A stretch of 64,000 bases of DNA from Bradyrhizobium diversitatis. Lineage in GTDB: Bacteria; Pseudomonadota; Alphaproteobacteria; Rhizobiales; Xanthobacteraceae. The position numbers were made by a program, and so were the translations under genes. The stretch is from assembly GCF_016031635.1 (NCBI RefSeq), contig NZ_JACEGD010000015.1:62001-126000 (forward strand). The letters are read 5' to 3'. Position 1 is the first letter of the stretch. The number at the start of each line of letters is the position of its first letter. Shown here piece by piece: positions 1 through 9,001 of the stretch. The notes beneath the pieces were generated by a model, which was not told the origin of the DNA, searched no databases, and saw only the letters and a list, made by a program, of their open reading frames with translations.

Positions 1-88
1 CGGCGCCAAGACCATACCAAAGCGGCCGAATTCGGCGCCTCGCGTCGGGTTGCCTCAAATCTACGCAAACCCTGTCCATGCGGGCGAG

Positions 89-1048
89 ATGCGCCGAATC
101 CTGTTGTCGACGGCCAAGATCATGATTTCCGCGGCGCTGCTCTATCTGGCGCTGCGCAAGGTGGACCTGTCCGAATTGTTTTCGCGCTTCACCGTCACCA
201 GCCTGTTCTGGATCGGCGTCGCGATCGCGGTTGCGTTCCTGCAGATCTTCGTCGGCGTGCTGCGCTGGCGCCAGATCAGCGCCGTCTGCGGCGCGCCGCT
301 CGAGCTCAGCCGCGCCATGCGCTACAACGTGATCGGCTCGTTCTTCAACCAGACCCTGCCGTCGGCGATCGGCGGCGATGCGGTCCGGCTCTGGCTGGTC
401 GCGCGCGCCGGTGCCGGCTGGCGTGCGGCGACCTACTCGATCTTCGTCGACCGCGCGATCGGCCTGATCGCGCTCGCGGTTCTCATCGTCGCCAGCCTGC
501 CCTGGAGTTACACCCTCATCACCGATCCCCACGGGCGCTCGGCGCTGCTGCTCATCGACCTCGTGGCGCTCGCCGGCGGCCTCGGCTTCCTGATTTTCGG
601 CGCGCTGAAATGGCCCTGGCTGAAGACCTGGTGGGGCACGCATCACATTCACGCCTGCGCGGTGATCGCCAATCGCGTGATCTTCAGCGGCACCCGCGGG
701 CCGATCGTCGCAATCCTGTCGGTCCTCGTTCACGTGCTGGCCGTCGTCATCGCCTGGTGCGTCGTGCGGTCGATTGCGGCCCCGGTTCGCTTCAGCGACG
801 TCTTTCTGCTGGTGCCGCCGGTGATGCTGATCACGATGATGCCGATCTCGATCGCCGGCTGGGGCGTGCGCGAAGCCACGATGAGCCTTGCGTTCGGCTT
901 CGCGGGACTTGCCGCCAACGAGGGCGTCAACGTCTCGCTGCTGTTCGGCGCCGTGTACTTCATCGTCGGCGCCGTCGGCGGCCTGGTCTGGATCCTCAGC
1001 GCGGAGAAAGCCGCGCAAGGGTCGGCCCCCATCGGAGTGCCGGAGTGA
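89..1048 (+). CDS. Flippase-like integral membrane protein (LPG-synthase TM-region / UPF0104 family)
   Basis: This polytopic inner-membrane protein of about 319 residues has hydrophobic segments along its whole length. It contains the family-typical stretch with a Phe-Asn-Gln-Thr-Leu-Pro-Ser run followed by a Gly-Gly-Asp pair in the first third, and a Gly-Trp-Gly near the C-terminus. The family includes the membrane half of lysylphosphatidylglycerol synthases and many proteins beside glycan genes; a lipid or glycolipid flipping role is inferred. The frame is open to the left edge, and a TTG at 50 is also possible. I prefer ATG at 89 because the hydrophobic region begins just after it. Its stop overlaps the GTG of the WecA-type transferase, so the two are probably cotranscribed. 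Confidence 0.75.
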   Translation: MRRILLSTAKIMISAALLYLALRKVDLSELFSRFTVTSLFWIGVAIAVAFLQIFVGVLRWRQISAVCGAPLELSRAMRYNVIGSFFNQTLPSAIGGDAVRLWLVARAGAGWRAATYSIFVDRAIGLIALAVLIVASLPWSYTLITDPHGRSALLLIDLVALAGGLGFLIFGALKWPWLKTWWGTHHIHACAVIANRVIFSGTRGPIVAILSVLVHVLAVVIAWCVVRSIAAPVRFSDVFLLVPPVMLITMMPISIAGWGVREATMSLAFGFAGLAANEGVNVSLLFGAVYFIVGAVGGLVWILSAEKAAQGSAPIGVPE

Positions 1049-2064
1049 GCTCGACCACCGAAGCGCTCGCCGGCGCGCCCTTGCTGCTTGCCGTTGCGAT
1101 CGCCGCGCTGATCTCGGCGCTCGTCACCTGGACCAGCCGTCCCCTGCTCCAGCGCTACGCACTGGCGCGACCGAACGCGCGGTCCTCACATCGCATCCCG
1201 ACCCCGCAGGGCGCGGGTATCGCGGTGATCGCCGCGACCCTGATCGTCGCCTCGCTCTGGGCCGTCTGGGCGAACGTCGCTATCCCGCCGGTGCTGATCG
1301 GCGCGACGGTGCTGATCGCGCTGGTCGGGTTTGCCGACGACATAAAGTCGCTGCCGGTGATCGTGCGGCTGGTGCTGCAGGCGGCCTGCGTCGGCGCAGT
1401 GGTGTTCACCGCGCCGGAGACCGCACGCATCGTGCCGGCGCTGCCGCTTGCGCTCGAGCGCGGCCTCATCGTCCTTGCCGGAGTCTGGTTCGTGAACCTC
1501 GTCAACTTCATGGACGGGCTCGACCTGATGACGGTGGCGGAAGTCGTGCCGGTCACCGCGGCGCTGCTGCTGCTGGGAATGCTCGGGGATCTCTCGTGGC
1601 CGGCCCTGCTGATCGCCGCCGCGCTGTGCGGTGCCATGCTCGGCTTTGCGCCGTTCAACCGCCCGGTCGCAAGGGTCTTCCTGGGCGATGTCGGCAGCCT
1701 GCCGATCGGCCTCTTGCTCGGCTGGTGCCTGCTGGAGCTCGCCTTCCGGGGGCAGACGGCCGCAGCGCTGCTGTTGCCCGCCTACTATCTTGCGGATTCC
1801 ACCATCACGCTGTTCCGGCGCGTCATCAGGCGCGAACCGTTCTGGTCGGCACACCGCACGCACTTTTATCAGCGTGCAACCGACAACGGGTTCACGGTGA
1901 AGCGGGTGGTCGGCGAGGCATTCGCGCTCAATCTCGTGCTGGCATTGCTCGCCATCGTCACCGTTCGCGCCGGTTCGACGACGATCACGATCGTCTGCCT
2001 GTTCGCCGGCGCGGGCGTGGTCGGAGTCGTGCTGCGCCGTTTCTCCCGGCCTCAGGGCTCCTGA
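1045..2064 (+). CDS. WecA/MraY-family undecaprenyl-phosphate phosphosugar-1-phosphate transferase
   Basis: This integral membrane enzyme should attach the first sugar-1-phosphate to undecaprenyl phosphate to start an O-antigen or similar glycan. The 339-residue product has the family's landmarks: Asp-Asp near residues 98-99, NxxDGxD at about 154-160, a Gly-Asp pair near 214-215, and a His-Arg-Thr-His-Phe-Tyr-Gln loop near 270-276. The GTG start at 1045 overlaps the upstream stop by four bases; a longer in-frame opening inside the upstream gene is not credible. The 3' end overlaps a convergent SDR gene by 13 bases. Next to a 4,6-dehydratase and an SDR reductase, its substrate may be UDP-QuiNAc, as for rhizobial WreU and Pseudomonas WbpL, but UDP-GlcNAc cannot be excluded. 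Confidence 0.85.
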   Translation: MSSTTEALAGAPLLLAVAIAALISALVTWTSRPLLQRYALARPNARSSHRIPTPQGAGIAVIAATLIVASLWAVWANVAIPPVLIGATVLIALVGFADDIKSLPVIVRLVLQAACVGAVVFTAPETARIVPALPLALERGLIVLAGVWFVNLVNFMDGLDLMTVAEVVPVTAALLLLGMLGDLSWPALLIAAALCGAMLGFAPFNRPVARVFLGDVGSLPIGLLLGWCLLELAFRGQTAAALLLPAYYLADSTITLFRRVIRREPFWSAHRTHFYQRATDNGFTVKRVVGEAFALNLVLALLAIVTVRAGSTTITIVCLFAGAGVVGVVLRRFSRPQGS

Positions 2065-2999
2065 TCCGAGACCGCCAGGCGCAGGCCCTCCTCGAGGGTG
2101 ACCTGCGGCTGCCAGCCGGTTGCGATCGCCTTCGAAATGTCGAGCTCAAGCGAGCCGATCAGGCCGTCATGCATATCCTGCCGGCCCATCATGCGGAGGA
2201 CCGCACCGAGCAGCTCTGACGGCATGCGGAACAGCCGGCTGCTCTTGCCGGAGGCTCGCGCCAGACATGCGATGAATTCAGGCGTCGAGACCCGCTCCCG
2301 GTCGGCCAACAGGAAGATCTCGAAATTGCCCCCCGGGTCGGGATGGCCGAGCCGGTACAGGATGAACGACGACAGGTTCTGCACGGAGAGAAAGTTGCGG
2401 CGATTGCGGATTGCCGCGAACGGCAACGGCAGTCCCAGCCTCACCGCCCGTGCCAGCAGCGGGAAATTGCCCTTGGCGCCCGCGCCATAGATGAGCGGCG
2501 GCCTGATCACCGAGATCTTCATTCCGCTGTCGCGCGCCAGCGCGCTCAAGCCCGCCTCGGCCTCCGCCTTGGACGTGCCATAGAGGCCACGCGGCGTCGG
2601 AACGTCGCTCTCGCGGAACGGTGCACGGCCTTCATTGGTCCGGCCGTGAACGAGGACGGTGCTGATGAAGATGAACTGGCGCACGCCGGCCGTCGCCGCG
2701 GAGCGCGCCAGATGCAGTGTGCCGTCGACATTGACGTCGCGGTAGAGCTGGACCGCGTGTTCATCGTTCTTGTAGTGCACGCGCGCGGCGAGATGGACGA
2801 CGGCATCGACGCCTTCAAGCGCGGCCTGCCAGTCGGTTTCGGGGCCGATCGATCCGATCAGAACCTCGCCGTCGGCCCCATCCGCGCGGCGCACCGCGCG
2901 GCGGACCGACCACCCCGCCCGCGTCAGCGCAGGCACGATATGGCGGCCGAGGAAGCCGCTCGCCCCCGTCACCAGCGCGAGCGGCTTTGTCTCGCTCAT
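2052..2999 (-). CDS. NAD-dependent nucleotide-sugar epimerase/reductase (WbpV/WreQ-like SDR)
   Basis: This is an extended short-chain dehydrogenase of 315 residues acting on nucleotide sugars in the cytoplasm. It has the glycine-rich GASGFLG motif at residues 12-18, a Ser-Thr pair near 113 and the catalytic pair Tyr140/Lys144 (YGTSK). The start is ATG at 2999, directly before the nucleotide-binding strand; the longer opening to 3116 adds unlikely basic sequence. It lies between a WecA-type transferase and a WbpM-type 4,6-dehydratase. That trio is the known route to UDP-N-acetylquinovosamine in Pseudomonas (WbpM-WbpV-WbpL) and Rhizobium etli (WreV-WreQ-WreU), where the SDR is the 4-reductase. 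Plain 4-epimerase activity remains an alternative. Confidence 0.8.
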   Translation of the reverse strand: MSETKPLALVTGASGFLGRHIVPALTRAGWSVRRAVRRADGADGEVLIGSIGPETDWQAALEGVDAVVHLAARVHYKNDEHAVQLYRDVNVDGTLHLARSAATAGVRQFIFISTVLVHGRTNEGRAPFRESDVPTPRGLYGTSKAEAEAGLSALARDSGMKISVIRPPLIYGAGAKGNFPLLARAVRLGLPLPFAAIRNRRNFLSVQNLSSFILYRLGHPDPGGNFEIFLLADRERVSTPEFIACLARASGKSSRLFRMPSELLGAVLRMMGRQDMHDGLIGSLELDISKAIATGWQPQVTLEEGLRLAVSDQEP

Positions 3000-3081
3000 C
3001 GTTGCTCCACCAGAACCGCGTTGCGCGACGATCCGCAGGCCGGAGCGGCACAGGCGACAATCTGACCTCGACGCTGCATGG

Positions 3082-4995
3082 TCAGGCCGCCGTCGACCCG
3101 AATTCGGGCACCGCATCCTTCAGGATGGTCCTGATGGTGGCGCGATCGTCGCGGGCGATCGCCTGCTCCAGCGCAGCAATCCATTTGCGCAGCGTCTGCA
3201 TCGGCGGCTCGTTCGGCTGCGCGGCCATGATGCCGGGAACACCGATCTCGCGGGTCGGCTCCTCGGAGGCGAACAGGATCTCGTGCAGCCGCTCGCCCGG
3301 CCGCATGCCGGTGAACACAATATCGATGTCGTAGCCCGGCTGCAGTCCGGAAAGACGGATCATGCGCTCGGCGAGATCGACGATCTTGACCGGCTGGCCC
3401 ATGTTGAGCACGTAGACCGAGACGTCAGGGCAATGCGTCCCGAGCGCATGCGTGGCCGCGGTGATGACGAGATCGCAGGCCTCGCGGATGGTCATGAAGT
3501 AGCGGACCATATCGGGATGCGTCACCGTCACCGGGCCGCCGGCCTCGATCTGCGCCTTGAACTTCGGCACCACCGAGCCGTTCGAGGCCAGCACGTTGCC
3601 GAACCGGACCGAGATCAGCCGCATCGGCGGCTTGGCGCCGCCGCTGCCTGCGGCGAGCTCGTGATCCAGCGCCTGACAGTACATCTCCGCAAAGCGCTTG
3701 GTCAGGCCGAGCATCGACACCGGCTCGATCGCCTTGTCGGTCGAGATCATCACCATCGCCCCGGCACCGGCCGCCACGGCGGCATCGGCAACATTGATCG
3801 AGCCGAAGATGTTGGTCTTGACGCCTTCGCTCCAGTCGCGTTCGAGGATCGGAACGTGCTTGAGCGCCGCGGCGTGGAACACGATGTCCGGCCTGAACTC
3901 CGCCATCAGGCGCATGATGCGCTCGCGGTCGCGAATGTCGGCGATCCGCCCTTCGATCTCAGCTGCCGCCCCCCGCGCGGCGAGCGCTTCCGTGATCGCG
4001 TAGAGCGCGGGCTCGGAGTTTTCCACGATCAGGAGCCGCGCCGCGCCGAAGGCGACGACGCGCTCGCAGATTTCTGCACCGATCGAGCCGCCGCCGCCGG
4101 TGACGATGACGGCCTTGCCCCTGATCAGCGCTTCCAGGCGCCCATAGTCGATCGTCTCGCTCGGCCGCAGCAGGAGGTCCTCGACCGCGACCGCGGTGAG
4201 CCGCGGCGTGTCGCCGCTCTCCAGCGAGGGCATGCGGTTGACGATCACTCCCAGCTTGCGCGCCCGCATCAGGATCGATTCCGGGTGTGCTTCCGGCTCG
4301 AATGCCGACGGTGTCATGATGAGGCGCGCGATCGCCTTGTTGCGCTTGGCGAAGTCCGCGATGACGTCCTCGACGTCGTCGATGCCGCCCAGCACCGGCA
4401 GGTTACGGATGAACTGGCCGCGATCCGCCATCGAGGGCGACAATACGCCGACGGGCCAGATGTGCTTGATGGCCCCGCTCTCGATGCCGCGCAGCAGCAC
4501 CTCCGCATCCGCGGCGCGGCCGATCAGCAGCGTCGGGGCGGCATCGTTGCCCTTCGCGTGACGCCGCACCCGCGTATAGCGGAAGTAGCGATAGGCCATG
4601 CGCAGCGCGCTGAGGAACGCGATCTCCAGGAACCAGTAGAGAACGATCGTCACCTTGCCGAGGAAAAAGGCGCCGCGGACGTTGGGAGCGACGAAGATGT
4701 AGTCGAGCACGAGCAGGGCGACGGTGAGCACGGTCGCCGCGCGGATGATGTTCAGCGCATCCGGCAGCGAGATGAAGCGCCACTTCGTCGTGGTCAGGTT
4801 CAAGACGAAGAACACGACCACGCTGAAGGCAAGAAAATAGGGCAGGATCTGGAACAGCAGCGGCAGGCGCTCGAAGAAGTCTTCGCCACCCTCGAATCGC
4901 AGATAGAAGGCGGCAAAAAGCGCGGCAGTGGTCGCCAGCAGGTCGTGGAGCGCGATCAGGAAATTGCGCGAGGTAAGATGCGAAAGACGCGTCAT
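3082..4995 (-). CDS. WbpM/CapD-family nucleotide-sugar 4,6-dehydratase with membrane domain
   Basis: This inner-membrane enzyme should convert UDP-GlcNAc to its 4-keto-6-deoxy form for O-antigen sugars. The 637-residue product has about four N-terminal membrane helices (roughly residues 12-130), a linker with a first Rossmann-like region, and a cytoplasmic SDR domain with the glycine-rich TGGGGSIG at about 299-306. The STDKA segment lies near 418-422. The position that is Tyr in ordinary SDRs is Leu here, within SMLGLTK at about 427-433; members of this large subfamily are known to lack that Tyr. ATG at 4995 was chosen; another in-frame ATG at 5049 lacks a ribosome site. The dehydratase and the 4-reductase are on the same strand, 82 bases apart. 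Confidence 0.88.
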   Translation of the reverse strand: MTRLSHLTSRNFLIALHDLLATTAALFAAFYLRFEGGEDFFERLPLLFQILPYFLAFSVVVFFVLNLTTTKWRFISLPDALNIIRAATVLTVALLVLDYIFVAPNVRGAFFLGKVTIVLYWFLEIAFLSALRMAYRYFRYTRVRRHAKGNDAAPTLLIGRAADAEVLLRGIESGAIKHIWPVGVLSPSMADRGQFIRNLPVLGGIDDVEDVIADFAKRNKAIARLIMTPSAFEPEAHPESILMRARKLGVIVNRMPSLESGDTPRLTAVAVEDLLLRPSETIDYGRLEALIRGKAVIVTGGGGSIGAEICERVVAFGAARLLIVENSEPALYAITEALAARGAAAEIEGRIADIRDRERIMRLMAEFRPDIVFHAAALKHVPILERDWSEGVKTNIFGSINVADAAVAAGAGAMVMISTDKAIEPVSMLGLTKRFAEMYCQALDHELAAGSGGAKPPMRLISVRFGNVLASNGSVVPKFKAQIEAGGPVTVTHPDMVRYFMTIREACDLVITAATHALGTHCPDVSVYVLNMGQPVKIVDLAERMIRLSGLQPGYDIDIVFTGMRPGERLHEILFASEEPTREIGVPGIMAAQPNEPPMQTLRKWIAALEQAIARDDRATIRTILKDAVPEFGSTAA

Positions 4996-5079
4996 CCGCC
5001 GACCGATAAAAACCCAGTTAGATGCAACCTGACCGCGCTGATAACCCATCTGGACAAGACTTGCCAGCCGCGCGACCGC

Positions 5080-6366
5080 TCAGGAACCGGCTTCCCTCAT
5101 CTTCGCCTCGGCCTGTTGTGCCCGGATCACCATGCCGCCGGCAACGCCGACGCCGATGACGTACATCCAACCCTCGTGGAAGTCGAACAGATGCGAGTTG
5201 AACAGCGAGGTGAAGACGTTCTGCACCACGACCAGGAACCCGATCCAATTGGCAAGCCCATCGCCGCGAAACAACAGCAGATGCAGGATCCAGATCGTGT
5301 AGAGAACGGCGACGCCGATCAGACCCCATTGCACGGCAACATTCAACGTCTGATTGTGGGGGTTGCCGATCACTTCGGCTGACGCCTTGTGCTGACCGGC
5401 GGGCGTCGCGACGCGCTCGAACAACCCGCGGGTCGAACCGGTGCCGTGCCCCAGGATCGGCGCCTCCGCGAAGAAACCGAGCGACTTTCGCCAGAATTCG
5501 AGCCTCAGGCCCAGCGAGGTCGCCTCGCCCCTCTCCATATAGCGCGTGTAGTCGTCCGTAAACCTCTCGGCAGTATGGCGCAAATGCGGCGAGACCTGCC
5601 AGGCGAGAAAGGCGCCGGCGAGCAACGCGGCGGCGACGATCGCAATGCTGCGCCACCTGAGGTGAAGGAGCGCGAACACGCCGAACATGATCGGAATGGT
5701 GACGAGCGCGGTGCGCGACACCACCACGAAGGCCATGTTGACGAAGAAGCTGAGCGCAAGCGCCGTGAGCAGGGCGGCGAACCAATATCGCTTCTCCCGC
5801 AGCAGCATCACGATCGGATAGGCGAGCGCGACCGCGCAGAGCGTGAATTCCTGGCTCTGGTCGATGTAGTTCTTGACGAAGATGCCGCGCTCGGGCGGAT
5901 CGGTCTTAAGCGCAAGATTGGGATAGAATGCGACCAGCCACGACATCACCGACAACAGGGCGCAGGACACCAGGAAGGCGACGAAGACCCACCGGCCGCG
6001 CGGCGAGCGCTCGAAATGATAGAGCAGGACCGGCAGCACGAGCAGCTTGACGGTCGGATTGACCGCATAGAAGCGTGCGCCCCAGGCCGCATCCGACCAC
6101 AGCGTCCCCACCAGCGCGAGCAGCACCAGCGCGATCGGCGCCACACAGATCGGACGCTTCAGCGATTGCAGGAAGGCGCGGACGTCGAGGAACGGCACCA
6201 TGCAGAGCAGCATCAGCGCGTTGAATATCCCCGCGAGCGACGTCGACCAGGGCAGCGACGCCGCGGTCAGGATCGCGAACAGGTCGACTGTCTCGCGCCA
6301 GGCCGCCGGACTGCGCAGGCGCCGCCGCAACATCTGGCCGGGAGTCTCCCCGGCAAGCGCCGTCAC
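5080..6366 (-). CDS. O-antigen ligase / polymerase-like membrane protein (WaaL/Wzy_C type)
   Basis: This 428-residue polytopic membrane protein of the O-antigen ligase family acts on the periplasmic side, joining undecaprenyl-linked glycan to the lipid A core or polymerising it. A large periplasmic loop in the second half contains a Gly-His-Gly-Thr-Gly motif and the Asn-Pro-His-Asn segment, whose His is characteristic of the Wzy_C fold. The start is a GTG at 6366 that overlaps the stop of hldE by four bases, so the two are translationally coupled. Ligase is preferred over polymerase because the window also carries a separate Wzy-like protein (60373-61782). The two roles cannot be told apart by sequence alone. 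Confidence 0.78.
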   Translation of the reverse strand: MTALAGETPGQMLRRRLRSPAAWRETVDLFAILTAASLPWSTSLAGIFNALMLLCMVPFLDVRAFLQSLKRPICVAPIALVLLALVGTLWSDAAWGARFYAVNPTVKLLVLPVLLYHFERSPRGRWVFVAFLVSCALLSVMSWLVAFYPNLALKTDPPERGIFVKNYIDQSQEFTLCAVALAYPIVMLLREKRYWFAALLTALALSFFVNMAFVVVSRTALVTIPIMFGVFALLHLRWRSIAIVAAALLAGAFLAWQVSPHLRHTAERFTDDYTRYMERGEATSLGLRLEFWRKSLGFFAEAPILGHGTGSTRGLFERVATPAGQHKASAEVIGNPHNQTLNVAVQWGLIGVAVLYTIWILHLLLFRGDGLANWIGFLVVVQNVFTSLFNSHLFDFHEGWMYVIGVGVAGGMVIRAQQAEAKMREAGS

Positions 6367-7847
6367 TTACCGCCTCCCCGGGCGCGATGAACCAGCGCCG
6401 TCGTGCTGAAGCCCTGGAGGATGTCGACCAGCACGACCACCCCGCCCGCGGCCTCGACCACCTCGTGGCCGACGACCTGCTCGCGGGTGTAGTCGCCGCC
6501 TTTCACCAGCACGCCGGGCTTGATCCTGGTGATCAGGTCGATCGGCGTGTCCTCCGCGAAGATGACGACGAGATCGACGGCCTCCAGCGCGGCGAGCACC
6601 TCGGCACGCGCGCGCTCGTCCTGCACCGGACGATCGGCGCCCTTCAGCCGCCGCACCGAGGCGTCGCTGTTGAGCCCCACGATCAGGCGGTCGCAGGCGG
6701 CGCGCGCCGCGGTCAGCACCTTGACGTGACCGGGATGGAGGATGTCGAAACAGCCATTGGTGAAGCCGACGCGCTGGCCCTGCCTCTTCCATTCGGCGAG
6801 CTGGGCATCGAGCGCAGCCGGATCGAGCACGATCTTCTCCTCGGCCGCGAGGGTGGCATGCGGCAGGATCTTTCGGCGCAGCTCGGCCGCGCTCACGCTG
6901 GCGGTGCCCTGCTTGCCGACGGCGACGGCGGCGGCGGCATTGGCCACGCGCAGCGCCGTATCCCAGTCCGCGCCGGCCGCAAGCGATACTGCGAGCGCGG
7001 CGGCGACGGTGTCACCGGCGCCGGAGACGTCGCGCACCTTCACCGGGAAGGCCGGAACGTGCACGGCCCCGCCATTGCGCGGTACCAGCGTCATGCCGTG
7101 CTCGCCCTGCGTGACCAGGATCGCCTCGCAATCGGCGAGCCGCATCACGTCCTCGCTGGCCTCGACGATGCTCTGCACCGTCTCGGCACGGCTGCGGGTC
7201 GCCTCCGAGAATTCCTTGCGATTGGGCGTGAGCAGCGTGGCACCGCGATAGATCGCCCAGTTCAGGCTCTTGGGATCGACCACCACGGGCTTGCCGAGCT
7301 TTCGCGCAGCGTCGATGGTGTGGCGGATCACGCGCGCGGTCAGCACGCCCTTGGCGTAGTCGGACAGCAGCACGATGTCGGCGCGCGCGATCTGCGGCAG
7401 GATCGCGTCGATCAGTTTGGTTTCGATGTCATCGGAAGCAGGCGCCGCCTGCTCCCAATCCGCGCGCAGCATGTGCGTGGAAAAATGCTCGGAGACGAAG
7501 CGGGCTTTTCGCGTGGTCGGCCGCGAGGGATCGCACACCAGCACGCTCTCGATACCGGCCTGCTCACCCAGCGCCGATGCCAGCCGCCTGCCCGCATCGT
7601 CCTCGCCGATGAGGCCGACGAAGATGCAGCGTGCGCCGAGCGACGCGACATTGCGCGCGACGTTGCCGGCGCCGCCGATGTGAATCTCGCTGCGCTGGGC
7701 CGTGATGACAGGCGTCGGCGCTTCCGGCGAGATCCGCGACACCTCGCCATAGACGAACTCGTCCAGCATGATGTCGCCGATGCAAAGCACCGTGCGGCCT
7801 GAGATCGTTTGCGCGAAGGCGTCGAAATCAAGAATGGGGGTCGCCAT
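6363..7847 (-). CDS. hldE: Bifunctional D-glycero-beta-D-manno-heptose-7-phosphate kinase / heptose-1-phosphate adenylyltransferase
   Basis: This cytoplasmic enzyme performs two steps of ADP-heptose synthesis for the LPS inner core. The N-terminal ribokinase-like domain (about residues 15-320) ends in the GAGD motif at 276-279, which carries the catalytic Asp. The C-terminal nucleotidyltransferase domain begins with TNGCFDILHPGH at 363-374. The 494-residue length is slightly above that of enterobacterial HldE. ATG at 7847 is preferred because GAGG lies nine bases upstream; a TTG two codons earlier is less likely. The gene lies 11 bases after hldD and overlaps the O-antigen ligase gene. Confidence 0.95.
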   Translation of the reverse strand: MATPILDFDAFAQTISGRTVLCIGDIMLDEFVYGEVSRISPEAPTPVITAQRSEIHIGGAGNVARNVASLGARCIFVGLIGEDDAGRRLASALGEQAGIESVLVCDPSRPTTRKARFVSEHFSTHMLRADWEQAAPASDDIETKLIDAILPQIARADIVLLSDYAKGVLTARVIRHTIDAARKLGKPVVVDPKSLNWAIYRGATLLTPNRKEFSEATRSRAETVQSIVEASEDVMRLADCEAILVTQGEHGMTLVPRNGGAVHVPAFPVKVRDVSGAGDTVAAALAVSLAAGADWDTALRVANAAAAVAVGKQGTASVSAAELRRKILPHATLAAEEKIVLDPAALDAQLAEWKRQGQRVGFTNGCFDILHPGHVKVLTAARAACDRLIVGLNSDASVRRLKGADRPVQDERARAEVLAALEAVDLVVIFAEDTPIDLITRIKPGVLVKGGDYTREQVVGHEVVEAAGGVVVLVDILQGFSTTALVHRARGGGK

Positions 7848-7858
7848 GATCAAAGGCC

Positions 7859-8839
7859 TCAGCGGAAGCGGTCGGGCCGGTCGAGATAATCCCCGACATA
7901 GGCTTTGACCGCGTCCTCGAGCGTCGTGAATCCGCCGTTATAGCCGGCGCGGCAGAGGCGATCGACCTCGCTCTGGGTGAAGTATTGATAGCTGTTGCGG
8001 ATGCTCTCGGGCATGTCGATGTATTCGATGTTGGGCCTGGTGCCGAGCGCAGCGTAGGCAGCCAGCATCAGATCCCTGAAGCTGCGCGCCTTGCCGGTGC
8101 CGACGTTGAACAGGCCGGACACCGACGGCGTCGCCAGCAGCCACATGACCACGCGCACGACGTCGTCGACATAGATGAAGTCGCGGCGCTGGTCGCCGTC
8201 TTCGATGCCCTCGCGATGCGACTTGAACAGCTGCACGACGCGGCCCGCCTTGACGTCGTCGAAGCGCCGCGCCAGCACGCTCATCATCGAGCCCTTGTGG
8301 TATTCGTTGGGGCCGAACACGTTGAAGAATTTCAGCCCGGCCCATTGCGGCGGCAGCGGATCGCCGTTCGCCACGCGCGCGGCGACCGCGAGATCGAACA
8401 TGTGCTTGCTCCAGCCGTAGAGATTCATCGGCCGCAATTTTTTCAGTGCCGGTAGCGAAGCGTCGTCGCCGAAGCCGGCCTCGCCGTCGCCATAGGTCGC
8501 CGCCGAGGATGCATAGATGAACGGCACCGCGTTCATCGTGCACCAGTCCAGCAGGCGCATCGACAGGCGGAAATTGGTCTCGAACACGAGGTCGCCGTCG
8601 GTCGCGGTGGTCGCGGAGATCGCCCCGAGATGGATCATGGCCTCCAACTTGCGGCCCTTAAGCCAGTCGGGCAGTTCGGCCGGGGGAACGATATCCACAA
8701 GCTGCCGCTTGGCGAGGTTGCGCCACTTGCCCTCGGTGCCGAGCAGGTCGCAGACCACGACGTCGCTGCGGCCGGCTTGGTTCAGCGCGGCCACGACATT
8801 CGATCCGATAAAACCGGCCCCGCCGGTCACCAGCAACAT
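7859..8839 (-). CDS. hldD: ADP-L-glycero-D-manno-heptose-6-epimerase
   Basis: This extended SDR of 326 residues interconverts ADP-D,D-heptose and ADP-L,D-heptose, the last step of the core heptose donor pathway. It has the nucleotide-binding GGAGFIGSN at residues 6-14 and the catalytic Tyr141/Lys145 pair in NLYGWSK. The characteristic Phe-Phe-Asn-Val-Phe-Gly-Pro-Asn segment follows. It is the first gene of the leftward hldD-hldE-ligase operon and faces the waaF gene across 162 bases, which must hold both promoters. Confidence 0.95.
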   Translation of the reverse strand: MLLVTGGAGFIGSNVVAALNQAGRSDVVVCDLLGTEGKWRNLAKRQLVDIVPPAELPDWLKGRKLEAMIHLGAISATTATDGDLVFETNFRLSMRLLDWCTMNAVPFIYASSAATYGDGEAGFGDDASLPALKKLRPMNLYGWSKHMFDLAVAARVANGDPLPPQWAGLKFFNVFGPNEYHKGSMMSVLARRFDDVKAGRVVQLFKSHREGIEDGDQRRDFIYVDDVVRVVMWLLATPSVSGLFNVGTGKARSFRDLMLAAYAALGTRPNIEYIDMPESIRNSYQYFTQSEVDRLCRAGYNGGFTTLEDAVKAYVGDYLDRPDRFR

Positions 8840-9001
8840 TCCAACTACCTGCCCGCTTTTCTTAGTGCCCGGTCCTGCCGTAGCGCATGATCCGCCAAAG
8901 TGTAAGCGGTTTTGGGATCGTCGCTTCTGCCGGCTTTACCTGCCGGCCGGGAGCGGCTACCGAACCGCCAACATCAGCACGCCGTCGGTTCTCATTAACG
9001 A

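Noticed and set aside
3283..5382. Very long open frame on the + strand opposite the 4,6-dehydratase gene
   Set aside because: It is antisense to a clear WbpM-type gene, has no family resemblance, is very Arg/His/Asp-rich and lacks a ribosome site. Long antisense frames are expected at this G+C content.
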